Virus record (IMG/VR): IMGVR_UViG_3300045999_011646
Span: 1 to 27,050 of that record
Length of the DNA: 27,050 bases
DNA from: a virus
Reading direction: 5' to 3' (one strand)
A program made the translations under genes and the position numbers. The notes beneath the pieces are model-generated. The model did not search any database and was not told the origin of the DNA. It saw only the letters and a program-made list of their open reading frames with translations. The first letter of the stretch is position 1. Each line of letters starts with the position of its first letter. This document shows positions 15,801-22,236 of this stretch, one piece after another.

Positions 15801-15995
15801 GAAGAAATCACTTGCCATTTCAACAAATTCTGGACTGATTTGTGTTTTTGTGTGAGCAATATCCCCACAATGTACGATATAATCTACTTTTTCATCACGC
15901 AATATTTCATAAATCTTAGCAAAAACTTCCTTAAATTCATCGTGACGCTTGGTATTTAGTATATGTGTATCGGCAAGATGGGCAATTTTAGTCAT
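12858..15995 (-). CDS. Fused Mre11/SbcD nuclease-Rad50/SbcC ATPase (gp47-gp46 fusion, 1045 aa)
   Basis: One frame encodes both subunits of the DNA-end processing and recombination nuclease that T4 makes from genes 47 and 46. The N-terminal phosphoesterase has DTH (residues 9-11), CGD (43-45), GNHD (79-82), YHG (148-150) and GDIH (182-185), so the metal site looks intact. After a linker near 350-370 comes the Rad50-type ATPase: Walker A GKNYSGKS (399-406), a long coiled coil broken by a hook-like apex PCGDTFPTCKF (Cys718, Cys725; C-x6-C rather than C-x2-C), a signature variant MGSGAEKTL (955-963), Walker B DIFILDE (982-988) and the H-loop His1020. The start overlaps the upstream gene by eight bases. 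The product should be a self-sufficient end-resection machine for phage recombination-dependent replication. Confidence 0.93.
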   Translation of the reverse strand: MTKIAHLADTHILNTKRHDEFKEVFAKIYEILRDEKVDYIVHCGDIAHTKTQISPEFVEMASDFFKNLADIAPTYIILGNHDTNLKNDTRQDAITPIIKALNLTSLHLFKYSQEYELNKDINLNILSRLDEENWKKPTNPNKINIALYHGAISGVQTDGGYTLENGEHNINALEGHDFAFLGDIHKSNQVVDAEGRVRYPGSTVQGNFGELDDKGFLIWNIESKDIFTCKHYCISNPRPYVTIELDDEGILPEVTLKEGSRVRILANKSVSLEKSKKAVDIIKNKFNPESVTYVSKAKNGKIDQNNVSDIVSGNQNLRDLKVQEGLIRDFLKDYKTEEDIIQKVLELNKRYTSSIEETDDIYRNIKWKLKSLEWDNLFNYGEGNKINFENLNGIVGIFGKNYSGKSSVVDSILYSIYNTTSKNNRKNLNVINQTKDKAFGKVEIDINGETYIINRSSEKYTKKLKGVETTEAKTEVEFTSDAGSLNGLARNDTDKLIRKYFGTVDDFFLTSMASQFGYLSFISEGSTNRKQILAKFLDLETFEKKFKLAKEDSAEIKALLKRLEANNNYDELIKNTELQAEKANLDAKQKTNLLSEYISKSADLAKNLQELTELLKNVPSDIINLELIVQALNKLKLAIDNSTAENLNFDLENKKLEAIIVKADELLATIDSKQLTQDDNDLEELNKKIIPLEKEISSLSAQLKSAKHKLELLDSVPCGDTFPTCKFIKDAFEYKEIYPKLGSELNEKSVELSELNEKYDALDQKVSDLLNKKNKITQKKLESEKQLSSNQIKIERNNLNIEKTSKQIAEYEEKIKIYEENKEAIENYIELQEKKKNLEQQIKGASQNIENIRHEMNIASVSYGSYLKEVETLKQQKTELEKLRNEYAAYDLYQKCMHANGISYEIIKQKLPEINSEISKILNNIVNFNVFLENDDDKLDIMIKHPSHDARPLEMGSGAEKTLASTAIRLALINVTSLPVSDIFILDEPGTALDQENLDGFVRILELIKSYFKTVILISHLDYLKDCVDLQITIDKKEGYAYINQ

Positions 15996-16836
15996 TTTTT
16001 ACTCTTTCTTTGTAAATGTGTAATGCATAATCCTCAGTCGGATGAGGCGCATCTGAAAGGCTTGATTTTCCGTATTCTTCTGGCGGGATATTAATGATTG
16101 TACCTAGTTTATCATAAAACATCACAATCATTTCAGGTTTTAAAAATTTTGCATGCTTTACTAATATTTTAATGGCTGGGATGTATTTATGATCCGTAAC
16201 ACTTGATAACATTTTTATTAATATTTCATCTTTGTTGCTTTGTTCAAGGTCATAATCATCAGTAAGATATTTTTTAAGTCTTGAAAGAATATATTGACCG
16301 CTCAAATTATCAACACGAATAATTTTATCTTCTTCAAGTTTTTCCCAATCCTCTATCATCCATATGTTTTTTCCGTCTGTAGCAATTTTACAGTTAGAAA
16401 TATCAAAACGGTTTAAAACTTGCTCTGGCGCACCAGTACTTTTTGCAATAAACTGAAATTTTAAAGTATGAGGAAACTTTTTATCATTTAATTTTATAAT
16501 TCCTCTTCCTTCAAAAGCAAAACCAGTCATGCTATTAGGAGTAAATTTAGCACCATCTTTATTAGACTTTGAGATGAAAGAACCTTTAAGTTTAGCAAAG
16601 TGTTCAAACGCTTTTTCAGCTGCATCTTGATTATAAAAAAATAAATCAATATCTCCAGAGGCTAAAGAATTTTCAATAGTTTTTTCTACACTACCATTTT
16701 TAATAATTTTGCGAAGAAAACCACCAGCTAAATATCCGTCATTCATAAAATAATATGTCTGATCATTATAAAAATTAACAAAATCTGGGACACGATCAAG
16801 CAACCATGAAATGTCTTTTTTGATGATATTTTTCAT
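15988..16836 (-). CDS. Nucleotidyltransferase-fold protein (282 aa)
   Basis: The N-terminal half carries the polymerase-beta-type nucleotidyltransferase signature: YLAGGFLRKII (Gly38-Gly39) followed by SGDIDLFFYN with Asp62 and Asp64 as likely metal ligands. The downstream part (FQFIAKSTGAPEQVLNRFDIS) fits the third strand of that fold, where a further Asp is expected. The C-terminal third is helical. Substrate is unknown; related phage proteins have been annotated only as nucleotidyltransferases. GAGG four bases before the ATG is a good RBS and follows directly on the U-tract of the hairpin at 16848-16876. It overlaps the Mre11-Rad50 gene by eight bases, so the two are likely co-translated. 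Confidence 0.75.
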   Translation of the reverse strand: MKNIIKKDISWLLDRVPDFVNFYNDQTYYFMNDGYLAGGFLRKIIKNGSVEKTIENSLASGDIDLFFYNQDAAEKAFEHFAKLKGSFISKSNKDGAKFTPNSMTGFAFEGRGIIKLNDKKFPHTLKFQFIAKSTGAPEQVLNRFDISNCKIATDGKNIWMIEDWEKLEEDKIIRVDNLSGQYILSRLKKYLTDDYDLEQSNKDEILIKMLSSVTDHKYIPAIKILVKHAKFLKPEMIVMFYDKLGTIINIPPEEYGKSSLSDAPHPTEDYALHIYKERVKND

Positions 16837-16847
16837 TTTTCCTCAAG

Positions 16848-16876
16848 AAAAAACCCACTAGGGGTTAACTAGTGGG
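16848..16876 (-). terminator. Intrinsic terminator after the 131-residue gene
   Basis: On the minus strand CCCACTAG (16876-16869) pairs perfectly with CTAGTGGG (16861-16854) around a seven-base loop and is followed by TTTTTT (16853-16848). This is a standard rho-independent terminator closing the RuvC-primase operon. It lies immediately before the RBS of the gene starting at 16836 and overlaps the predicted start of a promoter at 16880-16908. Confidence 0.85.
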
Positions 16877-16879
16877 CTT

Positions 16880-16908
16880 AGAATACCATACAGCTTTGTC
16901 GCTGTCAA
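16880..16908 (-). promoter_or_regulatory. Sigma70-like promoter for the nucleotidyltransferase-recombination genes
   Basis: The minus strand reads TTGACA (16908-16903), a 17-base spacer, then TATTCT (16885-16880): a perfect -35 and a 4/6 -10 at optimal spacing. The -35 overlaps the stop codon of the upstream gene. Transcription would start near 16873, inside the first arm of the terminator stem. Confidence 0.6.
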
Positions 16909-17300
16909 CGTGCTAAAGTTTTTTCGCCTCTTCTATAGTCTATCTGAGCGGTTGAACTTGGTAACCTTGGAGATCTCATCCAATATTTGTCTGGGGTTCT
17001 GTGTTCATCGCTATCTGCTTTTGGAAAATCGGCAAATGCGTCTATCTTCATTTCTTCGCCGTATCCAAGCAACTTTACCATTTCATTATGCATATGGCAA
17101 GCATTTAAATAAAATTGGGGATCAACAGAATCTCTGTCAAACTTTCTTATAGCTTTTACTGGGATGGTCTTAGCGTTGACTAAATCATGGTACAGAACAT
17201 TCGGATCTTTTGTTTCTATGGCATTAATAAAAATATGCATAATTTCTTGTACAGAATTATTGGTCTTTAACTTATTTTTTTTAATTTTTATTTTTATCAT
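16905..17300 (-). CDS. Unknown small protein (131 aa)
   Basis: A soluble protein with a very basic start (MIKIKIKKNKLKTNN), a helical segment (VQEIMHIFINAIETKD), a middle part with FYLNACHMHNEMVKLLGYGEE and a basic C-terminal region (YWMRSPRLPSSTAQIDYRRG). No family is recognised and no membrane or metal site is evident. It overlaps the primase stop by ATGA and ends the RuvC-primase operon, its stop codon lying inside the -35 of the next promoter. A role with the replication proteins is possible from context only. Confidence 0.6.
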   Translation of the reverse strand: MIKIKIKKNKLKTNNSVQEIMHIFINAIETKDPNVLYHDLVNAKTIPVKAIRKFDRDSVDPQFYLNACHMHNEMVKLLGYGEEMKIDAFADFPKADSDEHRTPDKYWMRSPRLPSSTAQIDYRRGEKTLAR

Positions 17301-18241
17301 AGATTTGCTAGCTTATTTAGTAGAAAATAATCTTTACCATTAATTAGTTTTGCTTTTGATTTATGCTCTAAGAATTGATCATGCGACATATCGCCAACAT
17401 CAATTCCATAAGGAATATCAATTTTATAAACTTCTGCATCGTATTGCATTAAATCACTAATTAAACGTTCTGCTTTTTTTTCTGCATCTGGATCTAATGC
17501 AATGTATATCGCTGGGTCGTGCTTGATAACTTCTTTAAAGAGTCTGGAATTTTCCCGCATTGTGGAACCAAGAATAGGGATTGCATTTTTAGCTTTAATT
17601 GCATCAAAAACACCTTCAACAATTGTAACATCCTCACTCCAATCTACATAAAGTTCATTAAACACTAAATCTTTGCTTATATCTGGATTTTTATATTTAG
17701 ACCAGCCGCCACCGTCATATCTTCTACCTACATAATAATTAACTTTTCCATCGTTATTAAATGACGGAATGATAATTCTTCCCTCGTAATCGCCAGAGAC
17801 AGCGTATCCAATCTTCCAAAATAATATATCTTCTTGGGTAACGCCTCTTTCCCGTAAATATCTACGAGCTGGAAGCGATGTCAAAGAATTATCTTTATTA
17901 CAAAGCGTTTGAAATTCGTTTGGAAGTGCTGGTAACTCTATTTTTTCTTCTACTACTTCTGAAAAATCAAAGATTTTTTCATAATCTGAGATCTCAATAA
18001 TCCCATGAAGGTCATTCCATTCACGATTATGATTAAAATTACCAAAACGTACAACAATTCTACGAACAGTAGAACCATTCCAATCACAAACCCAACATTT
18101 AAATTTATCTTTGTTAAGATTGATAGAAAGTTTCTTTTTGTGATGTTTGCATTTTGGACAAAAGAAAAGATATTCGCTTCCAACATGCGTGCAGTCACCA
18201 AGAATTTCTTTTAAGATATTTATTTTTTTTGACTCTGACAT
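17297..18241 (-). CDS. DNA primase, zinc-finger plus Toprim (314 aa)
   Basis: It makes RNA primers for lagging-strand synthesis. The N-terminal zinc-binding domain shows FFCPKCKHH (Cys28, Cys31) and KCWVCDW (Cys49, Cys52). The Toprim catalytic core shows VTIVEGVFDA (Glu209) and YIALDPDAE (Asp250, Asp252), with IDVGDMS (280-286) as the third acidic site. At 314 residues it is close in size to T4 gp61-type primases and lacks a helicase domain, so a separate helicase should be encoded elsewhere. It overlaps the RuvC-like gene by 22 bases and the following gene by ATGA, indicating one operon. Confidence 0.9.
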   Translation of the reverse strand: MSESKKINILKEILGDCTHVGSEYLFFCPKCKHHKKKLSINLNKDKFKCWVCDWNGSTVRRIVVRFGNFNHNREWNDLHGIIEISDYEKIFDFSEVVEEKIELPALPNEFQTLCNKDNSLTSLPARRYLRERGVTQEDILFWKIGYAVSGDYEGRIIIPSFNNDGKVNYYVGRRYDGGGWSKYKNPDISKDLVFNELYVDWSEDVTIVEGVFDAIKAKNAIPILGSTMRENSRLFKEVIKHDPAIYIALDPDAEKKAERLISDLMQYDAEVYKIDIPYGIDVGDMSHDQFLEHKSKAKLINGKDYFLLNKLANL

Positions 18242-18750
18242 AGAATATAGCCAGCCTTTGCAATCACATAACTATCTGCGCGATCATAAGTTCCCGCTAC
18301 TGGATTGCCGTGCTTAGTATACTCTACTTTAAATGTAGGTTCAAGGGCTAGAATATGCTTGAGAACGATTTCTTTAGCGTTTGCGCCTTTTTCTACTTTA
18401 ATATCTAATTTTTTTCTTGCTGAAGAAGCGCCAATATAATTTGGTTCTTTTCCAAATAATTCACAGCATATCCAACTAACTATGCCATTAAATTTTCCAA
18501 GAGTCAAGATAACTTGTGCGCTGCTTAATCCTGGTCTGAAAGCATTAAGAGATTGTTCAATATAAATATCAGTTATATCATATAGGTCTTTTATTTGCTG
18601 TAAACGATCTTTTACTACTTGGGCTTTTTGAAACATTGATTCAAGTTTTTTAGAGTCTAAGCGTATTGCCTCGTTGTGAAGAATATGGCCGTCAACCGTT
18701 AATACGGTGAAGCCAGTTATTGAGGTACTTATATCTAATCCAAGTATCAT
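18220..18750 (-). CDS. RuvC-like Holliday junction resolvase (176 aa)
   Basis: An RNase H-fold endonuclease expected to cut branched DNA during phage recombination and before packaging. From the ATG at 18750 it reads MILGLDISTSITGFTV (Asp6), then DIYIEQSLNA (Glu65) and GTYDRADSYVIAKAG (Asp156, Asp159), the four acidic positions of RuvC. The conserved first Asp so near the start fixes the ATG; a longer frame from TTG 18786 adds 12 residues and would begin within the -35 of a promoter. There is no Shine-Dalgarno sequence; TATAAT ends six bases before the ATG, so the message may be leaderless. In T4 the unrelated gp49 does this job. It overlaps the primase gene. Confidence 0.85.
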   Translation of the reverse strand: MILGLDISTSITGFTVLTVDGHILHNEAIRLDSKKLESMFQKAQVVKDRLQQIKDLYDITDIYIEQSLNAFRPGLSSAQVILTLGKFNGIVSWICCELFGKEPNYIGASSARKKLDIKVEKGANAKEIVLKHILALEPTFKVEYTKHGNPVAGTYDRADSYVIAKAGYILCQSQKK

Positions 18751-18756
18751 ATTATT

Positions 18757-18786
18757 ATTATATACTGTTTGTTTGTTTATTTTCAA
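18757..18786 (-). promoter_or_regulatory. Sigma70-like promoter for the RuvC-primase operon
   Basis: Minus strand TTGAAA (18786-18781), an 18-base spacer, then TATAAT (18762-18757): 5/6 and 6/6 consensus. The predicted start falls at or beside the ATG at 18750, giving little or no leader. It marks the switch from fibre genes to replication and recombination genes. The AT-rich background lowers certainty. Confidence 0.55.
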
Positions 18787-18822
18787 AAAATTTTTATTAT
18801 CTTAAGAAAGCTTTAAATAACT

Positions 18823-19728
18823 TTATCCTATTATAAAACGATTTATATTTTCATTAACAGCTATAATTCTAAAACCAGTGTTAGGAACTGCTGGCGCATT
18901 TAAAGAAATGTGTATTTGCGATGAGCTAATATCTAAACTAAAAGCAAGTAAATCATTTACCCATTTTCCATCTTCATCAACTAAGGTATCAATTTTTATA
19001 TAATTAATATCCGAAATAGGAAATGAGTCACCGCCATTTTGTGTTAATGGAAGTAATATATCAGCTTCACCATTCCCGTCAAATGTTCCGCTAAATTGAT
19101 ATCTTAGGCGTTTATATGCGTTTTGTATTGATGTTGTCGCACCGTCTATAATTGTAGATGCAGTTAATGCATTTATTGCGTAACTTGATGTTTGAGCATA
19201 AGATGCTGATGTAGCAAAACTTGCAGTACCAATTAAATTCCCACTAAACCCATAAGATGCGGTAACTGCTCCTATTATTAATGGATCTTTTAAACTAATT
19301 GGATTTTCAACAATACCGCTGCCTGTGATACTGCCGCTTGTTGCTACTGTGCTTAAACCAGCATTGATAGCATAACTTGATGTATTTGCAAAAGATGCTG
19401 TACCATAAAGATTTCCGCTAAAACCAACAGATGCTGTTACTGTATTTATAATAAGAGGGTCTTTAAGAGATATAGGATTTGTTACAAGACCGCTTCCAGT
19501 TATACTACCAGAAGTAGAAACTGAAGAAATCCCACCAGATGCACTTATATTTGTTAGGTATCTACCATCACCAACAAAATATGAGGCAGTTATTGGTAAA
19601 GAAGAGCTTACATGACCATTTTCTAAATTTCCACTAATGTTAAATAATGTATTACCGTTTAAATCTTGTTTTATTATTTGTTTTTTAGTTAGGAGATCAG
19701 ATAAGACCTTTACTGGCTTTGTTGCCAT
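18823..19728 (-). CDS. Fibre-like virion protein with internal tandem duplication (301 aa)
   Basis: The start MATKPVKVLSDLLTKKQ matches the K-V-L-[ST]-x-L start of two other fibre-like proteins here. A shaft motif YFVGDGRYLTNIS (about residues 50-61) is followed by a near-perfect protein-level duplication (67-123 and 125-187), each copy holding SGSITGSG, NPISLKDPLII, GFSGNL and GTASFA. The C-terminal domain (about 215-301) contains KWVNDLLAFSLD and ends APAVPNTGFRIIAVNENINR; it is clearly related to the C-terminus of the 20261-22168 protein. A tail-fibre or appendage role follows from these features. GAGG eight bases before the ATG is the RBS, and it follows the 84-residue gene by three bases. 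Confidence 0.75.
   Translation of the reverse strand: MATKPVKVLSDLLTKKQIIKQDLNGNTLFNISGNLENGHVSSSLPITASYFVGDGRYLTNISASGGISSVSTSGSITGSGLVTNPISLKDPLIINTVTASVGFSGNLYGTASFANTSSYAINAGLSTVATSGSITGSGIVENPISLKDPLIIGAVTASYGFSGNLIGTASFATSASYAQTSSYAINALTASTIIDGATTSIQNAYKRLRYQFSGTFDGNGEADILLPLTQNGGDSFPISDINYIKIDTLVDEDGKWVNDLLAFSLDISSSQIHISLNAPAVPNTGFRIIAVNENINRFIIG
19168..19530 (-). repeat. Protein-level tandem duplication within the fibre gene
   Basis: Residues 67-123 (19530-19360) and 125-187 (19356-19168) of the 301-residue protein are duplicates of about 57-63 residues sharing NPISLKDPLII, SGSITGSG and GTASFA. Codons differ at many positions, so the duplication is old and kept by selection on the protein. 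Confidence 0.85.
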
Positions 19729-19731
19729 TAC

Positions 19732-19986
19732 TTATTCCTCTATGCCAAACTCTTTTTTAATCTGTTTTAGATTTTTCAAGAAATTTGGTTGAATGCCCAT
19801 TAAACGGATATTTTTATTCAATATATCTTTAATTAGTTCTAAATGTCGCTTTTGTGATTTTAATACATTTAGAGCGTCTTCTTTGTTAATTTTTTCTTTG
19901 TCTAATCTTACTCTAAAATCTTTTAAATTTGATCTGATTATATAAATCCAGTTTGCTACTTGTAAAAAATTAAAATTATTCTTCAT
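19732..19986 (-). CDS. Small helical protein (84 aa)
   Basis: A Lys/Leu/Asn-rich protein predicted to be helical throughout, with no membrane segment or metal motif. I choose ATG 19986 (MKNNFNFLQVANWIYII); a GTG at 19998 would add four residues. With the ATG it overlaps the preceding 67-residue gene by 11 bases. Both small genes sit between a terminator and a fibre gene, so they may be chaperones or assembly factors for fibres, but this is position only. No family is recognised. Confidence 0.6.
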   Translation of the reverse strand: MKNNFNFLQVANWIYIIRSNLKDFRVRLDKEKINKEDALNVLKSQKRHLELIKDILNKNIRLMGIQPNFLKNLKQIKKEFGIEE

Positions 19987-20179
19987 AGTCAGATTCACTT
20001 TCTAGTTCTATTTCTGCAATAATTTTATCATATTTTTTGCACATTTTATCAATTTCATCAATTATTTCTTTTTTATTTTTCATTAATTCCATTTGAGATT
20101 TTATATCTTTAGTGTGTAATAAAACTATACTCATCATATAATCAAAGTCTTTTAAAAGATATGTTATTTTACGTTTCAT
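19976..20179 (-). CDS. Small helical protein with acidic tail (67 aa)
   Basis: A 67-residue protein beginning MKRKITYLLKDFDYMMS, with a predicted two-helix coiled coil and an acidic end (ELESESDYEE). The RBS GAGG is four bases before the ATG. It is the first gene after the terminator at 20206-20238 and has the intergenic motif CTATTTATAT 11 bases upstream of its start, so it probably opens a new transcript with the 84-residue and fibre genes. Function unknown. Confidence 0.6.
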   Translation of the reverse strand: MKRKITYLLKDFDYMMSIVLLHTKDIKSQMELMKNKKEIIDEIDKMCKKYDKIIAEIELESESDYEE

Positions 20180-20190
20180 AAATCCTCAAA

Positions 20191-20200
20191 ATATAAATAG
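20191..20200 (-). promoter_or_regulatory. Conserved intergenic motif CTATTTATAT (copy 2)
   Basis: Identical in sequence to the sites at 2779-2788 and 25304-25313. It lies between the terminator U-tract and the RBS of the 67-residue gene, where a promoter would be needed. The proximity to the start codon (11 bases) would leave a very short leader. Confidence 0.4.
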
Positions 20201-20205
20201 TATAT

Positions 20206-20238
20206 AAAAAAACAGGGTGGCATTTTAAGCCACCCTGT
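20206..20238 (-). terminator. Strong intrinsic terminator after the large fibre gene
   Basis: On the minus strand ACAGGGTGGC (20238-20229) pairs perfectly with GCCACCCTGT (20221-20212), ten base pairs around a seven-base loop, followed by a run of T to 20206. It lies 22 bases beyond the stop of the 20261-22168 gene and is the clearest terminator in the window. Confidence 0.92.
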
Positions 20239-20260
20239 CCTAAATTAATTTCTTAATTTA

Positions 20261-22168
20261 TTATACAATCACGTTAGCTGTTTCATTTACTGCTATCAAG
20301 CGAATTTCTGCACCTGTTGTTGCTGCTGGTGCATCTACTGTAATCATAGGCCAGTAGAAGTCGTTTGATAATGCTGAAGCTGAAAGTTGAACAGAGACTA
20401 GATCATTAGACCATAAATTAGATGCCATATCTCTTACAGCTACGTCAAATGACATACCACCTAATTTTTGAATCAATGCAGCTGGTGTGCTTGCTGAAAG
20501 ACCAGTTATTGTAGAACCGTTTGGCGTTCTGCCATTTTGTCCCTGTACGCTACCAGATAATGTGAAAACGATGGTAGAATCACCAGATTGTTTTGTACCG
20601 CTTACAACTGTTCTAACGTTATAATATTCAGTTGGGGAAACTGATGCGCCATTCATCCCATTTATAGCAGTATCTAATTGCTTCAAAGCACCAGAAATAT
20701 TAAGTGTATCAAATCCTAAATCTGTGCGTTTTGTAATATAGGTATATGATTCATCGCTCTTAATATTTACAGCACCATCTACTAAAGTACCTGAAGTGTT
20801 GCTTGTAGAGCTGATATAAACACCATATGAGCTACCTGCGGCATTTATTCTAATACCGCCGTTTGCGCTAGATACGTTAATATCATTAGCACCAGCGCCT
20901 TCACCAGTGATTTCTACACCACCAGCACCACCGATTAATGTGACACCACCAACCATGCCTTCAATACCATTACCTCTAACTAGAGTTTGTAGTGAAGATG
21001 AAATATCAACAAATGTACCTTCTACTGGACCACCAGAAGAAGAAGCGACTGATACGTAAGAACCTAGTTCTTTGCCGTTATAAGAAACAATAACAGCATT
21101 TGTTGCACCTAAGTTTGGATGTTCAACTGAACCTGTGCCTAATGCAGCAACGCCACCAAGAGAAACTTTCTTTCCTGATGCTACTGCTACACCTTCTGAA
21201 GCGGTTAATTGACCAGTTGCTGTAACAACATCGCTGGAAGCGTTACCTAATGTAATGCTGCTTCCATCAAGTTTTACTTCTCCTGTGACGTTTAATGCAC
21301 TAGCTGTTAGTGATGTAATTGTGCCTAAGCTTGTTAGTGAAGATGCAGTAACGCCAGAACCAAGTGCGGTTGAAGAGAGGACTTCTGTGCCGTTAATTTT
21401 ATATTTCTTGGTGCTTGCAACGTCAACATCTACGTTTGATTTCCAAGCAGTAGAAGTATTGTTATATCTCCATTGAACTTCTGCGTTTGTGCCTAAATCA
21501 AGACCACCATCGCTTAATACTCCTAAGTCAGTGCTGCCAGTACCTAAGTTGATATTTTTATCGCCAATATTAACAGTAATTGAATCTACTGATGTTGTTG
21601 TACCACGAACAACTAAATCACCACCAACGATTACTTTACCACCGAAACTTGCAGTTGATGCGCTGGCACCTACAGTAATTGTTCCAGTTGATGTTCCGAA
21701 GATGCTCTTATTGTCACCTACGTTTGAAGCGACAACATCACCACCAAGTGTAACTTGACCAGTTAGTGTAGAAGCTCCATCAACCGTCAAAGCACCATTT
21801 GCTTGGATGTCACCAGCAGAAGAAACAGTTACGCCAGTAGATCCATAACCACCGCCAACATCTAAACTGCCAACTGCGGCATTATTTGTTACGCTTAATG
21901 CGCTTGCGCTAACTGCTACAGCACTTGCGTTTAAGGCCGCACCTGTTACTGTTACGCCGTTTTGTGCTGTGACTAAACCAGCAACAGTTGCTGTACCACC
22001 TGCTTGCAAATTACCTGAACCGCTGATAGTTGTTGCTGTTAATGCTTGAACTGCTGAAGCACCAGCAGAAACTGTTAAACCACCATTACCTCCAACAGTT
22101 AACGAACCGCTGGTTAATGTGCTACCTGATACAATCAGGTCTGTTAAAACTTTTAATGGATTAGCCAT
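20261..22168 (-). CDS. Large repetitive fibre-like virion protein (635 aa)
   Basis: The N-terminus (MANPLKVLTDLIVSGST) carries the K-V-L-T-x-L start of two other fibre-like genes. The first 400 residues are short Gly/Ser/Thr/Val/Ala-rich strands of the type DGASTLTGQVTLGGDVVAS, suggesting a beta-solenoid or trimeric beta shaft. The C-terminal domain (about 540-635) holds WSNDLVSVQLSASAL and ends TTGAEIRLIAVNETANVIV, matching the C-terminus of the 18823-19728 protein. I use ATG 22168, with GGGAG ten bases upstream, not TTG 22189. A long tail fibre or head appendage is likely. The gene is monocistronic in appearance: it has a 68-base gap upstream and a strong terminator downstream. Confidence 0.75.
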   Translation of the reverse strand: MANPLKVLTDLIVSGSTLTSGSLTVGGNGGLTVSAGASAVQALTATTISGSGNLQAGGTATVAGLVTAQNGVTVTGAALNASAVAVSASALSVTNNAAVGSLDVGGGYGSTGVTVSSAGDIQANGALTVDGASTLTGQVTLGGDVVASNVGDNKSIFGTSTGTITVGASASTASFGGKVIVGGDLVVRGTTTSVDSITVNIGDKNINLGTGSTDLGVLSDGGLDLGTNAEVQWRYNNTSTAWKSNVDVDVASTKKYKINGTEVLSSTALGSGVTASSLTSLGTITSLTASALNVTGEVKLDGSSITLGNASSDVVTATGQLTASEGVAVASGKKVSLGGVAALGTGSVEHPNLGATNAVIVSYNGKELGSYVSVASSSGGPVEGTFVDISSSLQTLVRGNGIEGMVGGVTLIGGAGGVEITGEGAGANDINVSSANGGIRINAAGSSYGVYISSTSNTSGTLVDGAVNIKSDESYTYITKRTDLGFDTLNISGALKQLDTAINGMNGASVSPTEYYNVRTVVSGTKQSGDSTIVFTLSGSVQGQNGRTPNGSTITGLSASTPAALIQKLGGMSFDVAVRDMASNLWSNDLVSVQLSASALSNDFYWPMITVDAPAATTGAEIRLIAVNETANVIV

Positions 22169-22236
22169 TAATTTAATGCTCCCGGCCAAAAGACCTATTG
22201 AATTATTTCTTTATTAAATAGTATTCCGATATTAAA

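Noticed and set aside
18751-18786. TTG 18786 as the start of the RuvC-like gene
   Set aside because: It would add 12 residues unlike the family before the conserved MILGLDIS start and would begin inside the -35 box.
20192-20199. TATAAATA on the plus strand at three intergenic sites as a T4 late promoter
   Set aside because: It would point away from every gene in the window; the reverse reading next to minus-strand starts is more sensible.
20261-22168. Repeats in the large fibre gene as a CRISPR array or satellite
   Set aside because: They are degenerate short Gly/Ser/Val strands in one continuous reading frame, with no regular repeat-spacer spacing.
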